Source: Sorex araneus (lineage: Eukaryota > Chordata > Mammalia > Eulipotyphla > Soricidae). From it: a DNA stretch of 64,000 bases. The translations under genes were made by a program, and so were the position numbers. Below the pieces are notes generated by a model. That model saw only the letters and a list, made by a program, of their open reading frames with translations. It did no database searches and was not told where the DNA came from. Of the stretch, positions 63,783-64,000 are shown in pieces. The stretch is taken from positions 405,292,503-405,356,502 of the forward strand of contig NC_073302.1 in NCBI RefSeq assembly GCF_027595985.1, given 5' to 3'. How positions within the stretch are numbered: the first letter of the stretch is position 1; every line of letters begins with the position of its first letter.

Positions 63783-64000
63783 CTTTAAAATTATTTTTCA
63801 AGTACCATCCCATGATGGCCAACAGCAGACATCACCCTGATGCTGGTGGAGAATAAATTAGATCTGTAGAGGCACCTGGGACCAGGCATTGTTAAGCTTG
63901 GGGTGGGGACCTGGGCTTGAAGATATTTGCAGAAATGTTTGTGGAGAAGGTCTCCCTCACCTGCCCTCTCTGGCCCCCTCCTACCTCCCGCGCCCAAACT
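63783..64000. other. Window edge, nothing recognised
   Basis: Unique-looking sequence, more GC-rich toward 64000. Confidence 0.5.

Noticed and set aside
29500-64000. Exons of NAMPT or another neighbour upstream of SYPL1
   Set aside because: Expected from human synteny to lie further away. No recognisable peptide or splice-bounded exon was found.

Overview
The window is nuclear DNA from a placental mammal. It contains one protein-coding gene, SYPL1 (synaptophysin-like 1, pantophysin), on the minus strand, set in repeat-rich non-coding DNA. About sixty copies of a tRNA-headed, A-tailed SINE (called SINE-A here) are scattered on both strands. Its consensus, with a GGGGCTGGAGCGATAGCACA-type head and a CCCATATGGTCCCC body, is one I associate with shrews (Soricidae). 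The organism is therefore probably a shrew, but that is inference from recall of the SINE family and not a database match.

Layout. Positions 1-8690 lie downstream of SYPL1 and are intergenic, with SINEs, L1 3' ends and old MIR/L1 remnants. Positions 8690-29260 are SYPL1. The six coding exons sit, in transcription order, at 29260-29210, 28881-28810, 18958-18837, 16500-16293, 13126-12938 and 10373-10239. They encode 258 residues, every junction is GT-AG, and a 3' UTR of up to about 1.5 kb follows. A CpG island (about 28330-29480) covers the first two exons and the promoter, with three NRF1-type motifs and a strong G-rich tract just upstream of the first ATG. Positions 29500-64000 lie upstream of SYPL1. 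I find no further gene there, only SINEs, L1 pieces, a hAT-like MITE, microsatellites, possible LTR pieces and unassigned DNA. In human the neighbours of SYPL1 are CDHR3 on one side and NAMPT on the other. No exon of either is recognisable here.

The mobile elements are the most informative part. A second SINE (SINE-B) shares the tRNA-like head of SINE-A but has a different 3' body. It ends in a short ACAGTG-type repeat instead of poly(A), and target-site duplications directly abut that tail. One locus (11881-12265) carries a SINE-A, a SINE-B 3' end and a CA microsatellite inside a single target-site duplication. A third, older set of short elements has a tRNA-Ala-like head. Other points are a TSD-bounded L1-type insertion about 25 bp from the acceptor of SYPL1 exon 4, a SINE-derived tandem array at the edge of the CpG island, a 0.5 kb direct duplication whose direction can be read from a SINE TSD, and a pair of CTCF-like motifs near 62.35-62.41 kb.

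Limits: repeat calls were made by eye from shared motifs, boundaries without a stated TSD are good to about 10-20 bp, and I could not run any alignment.
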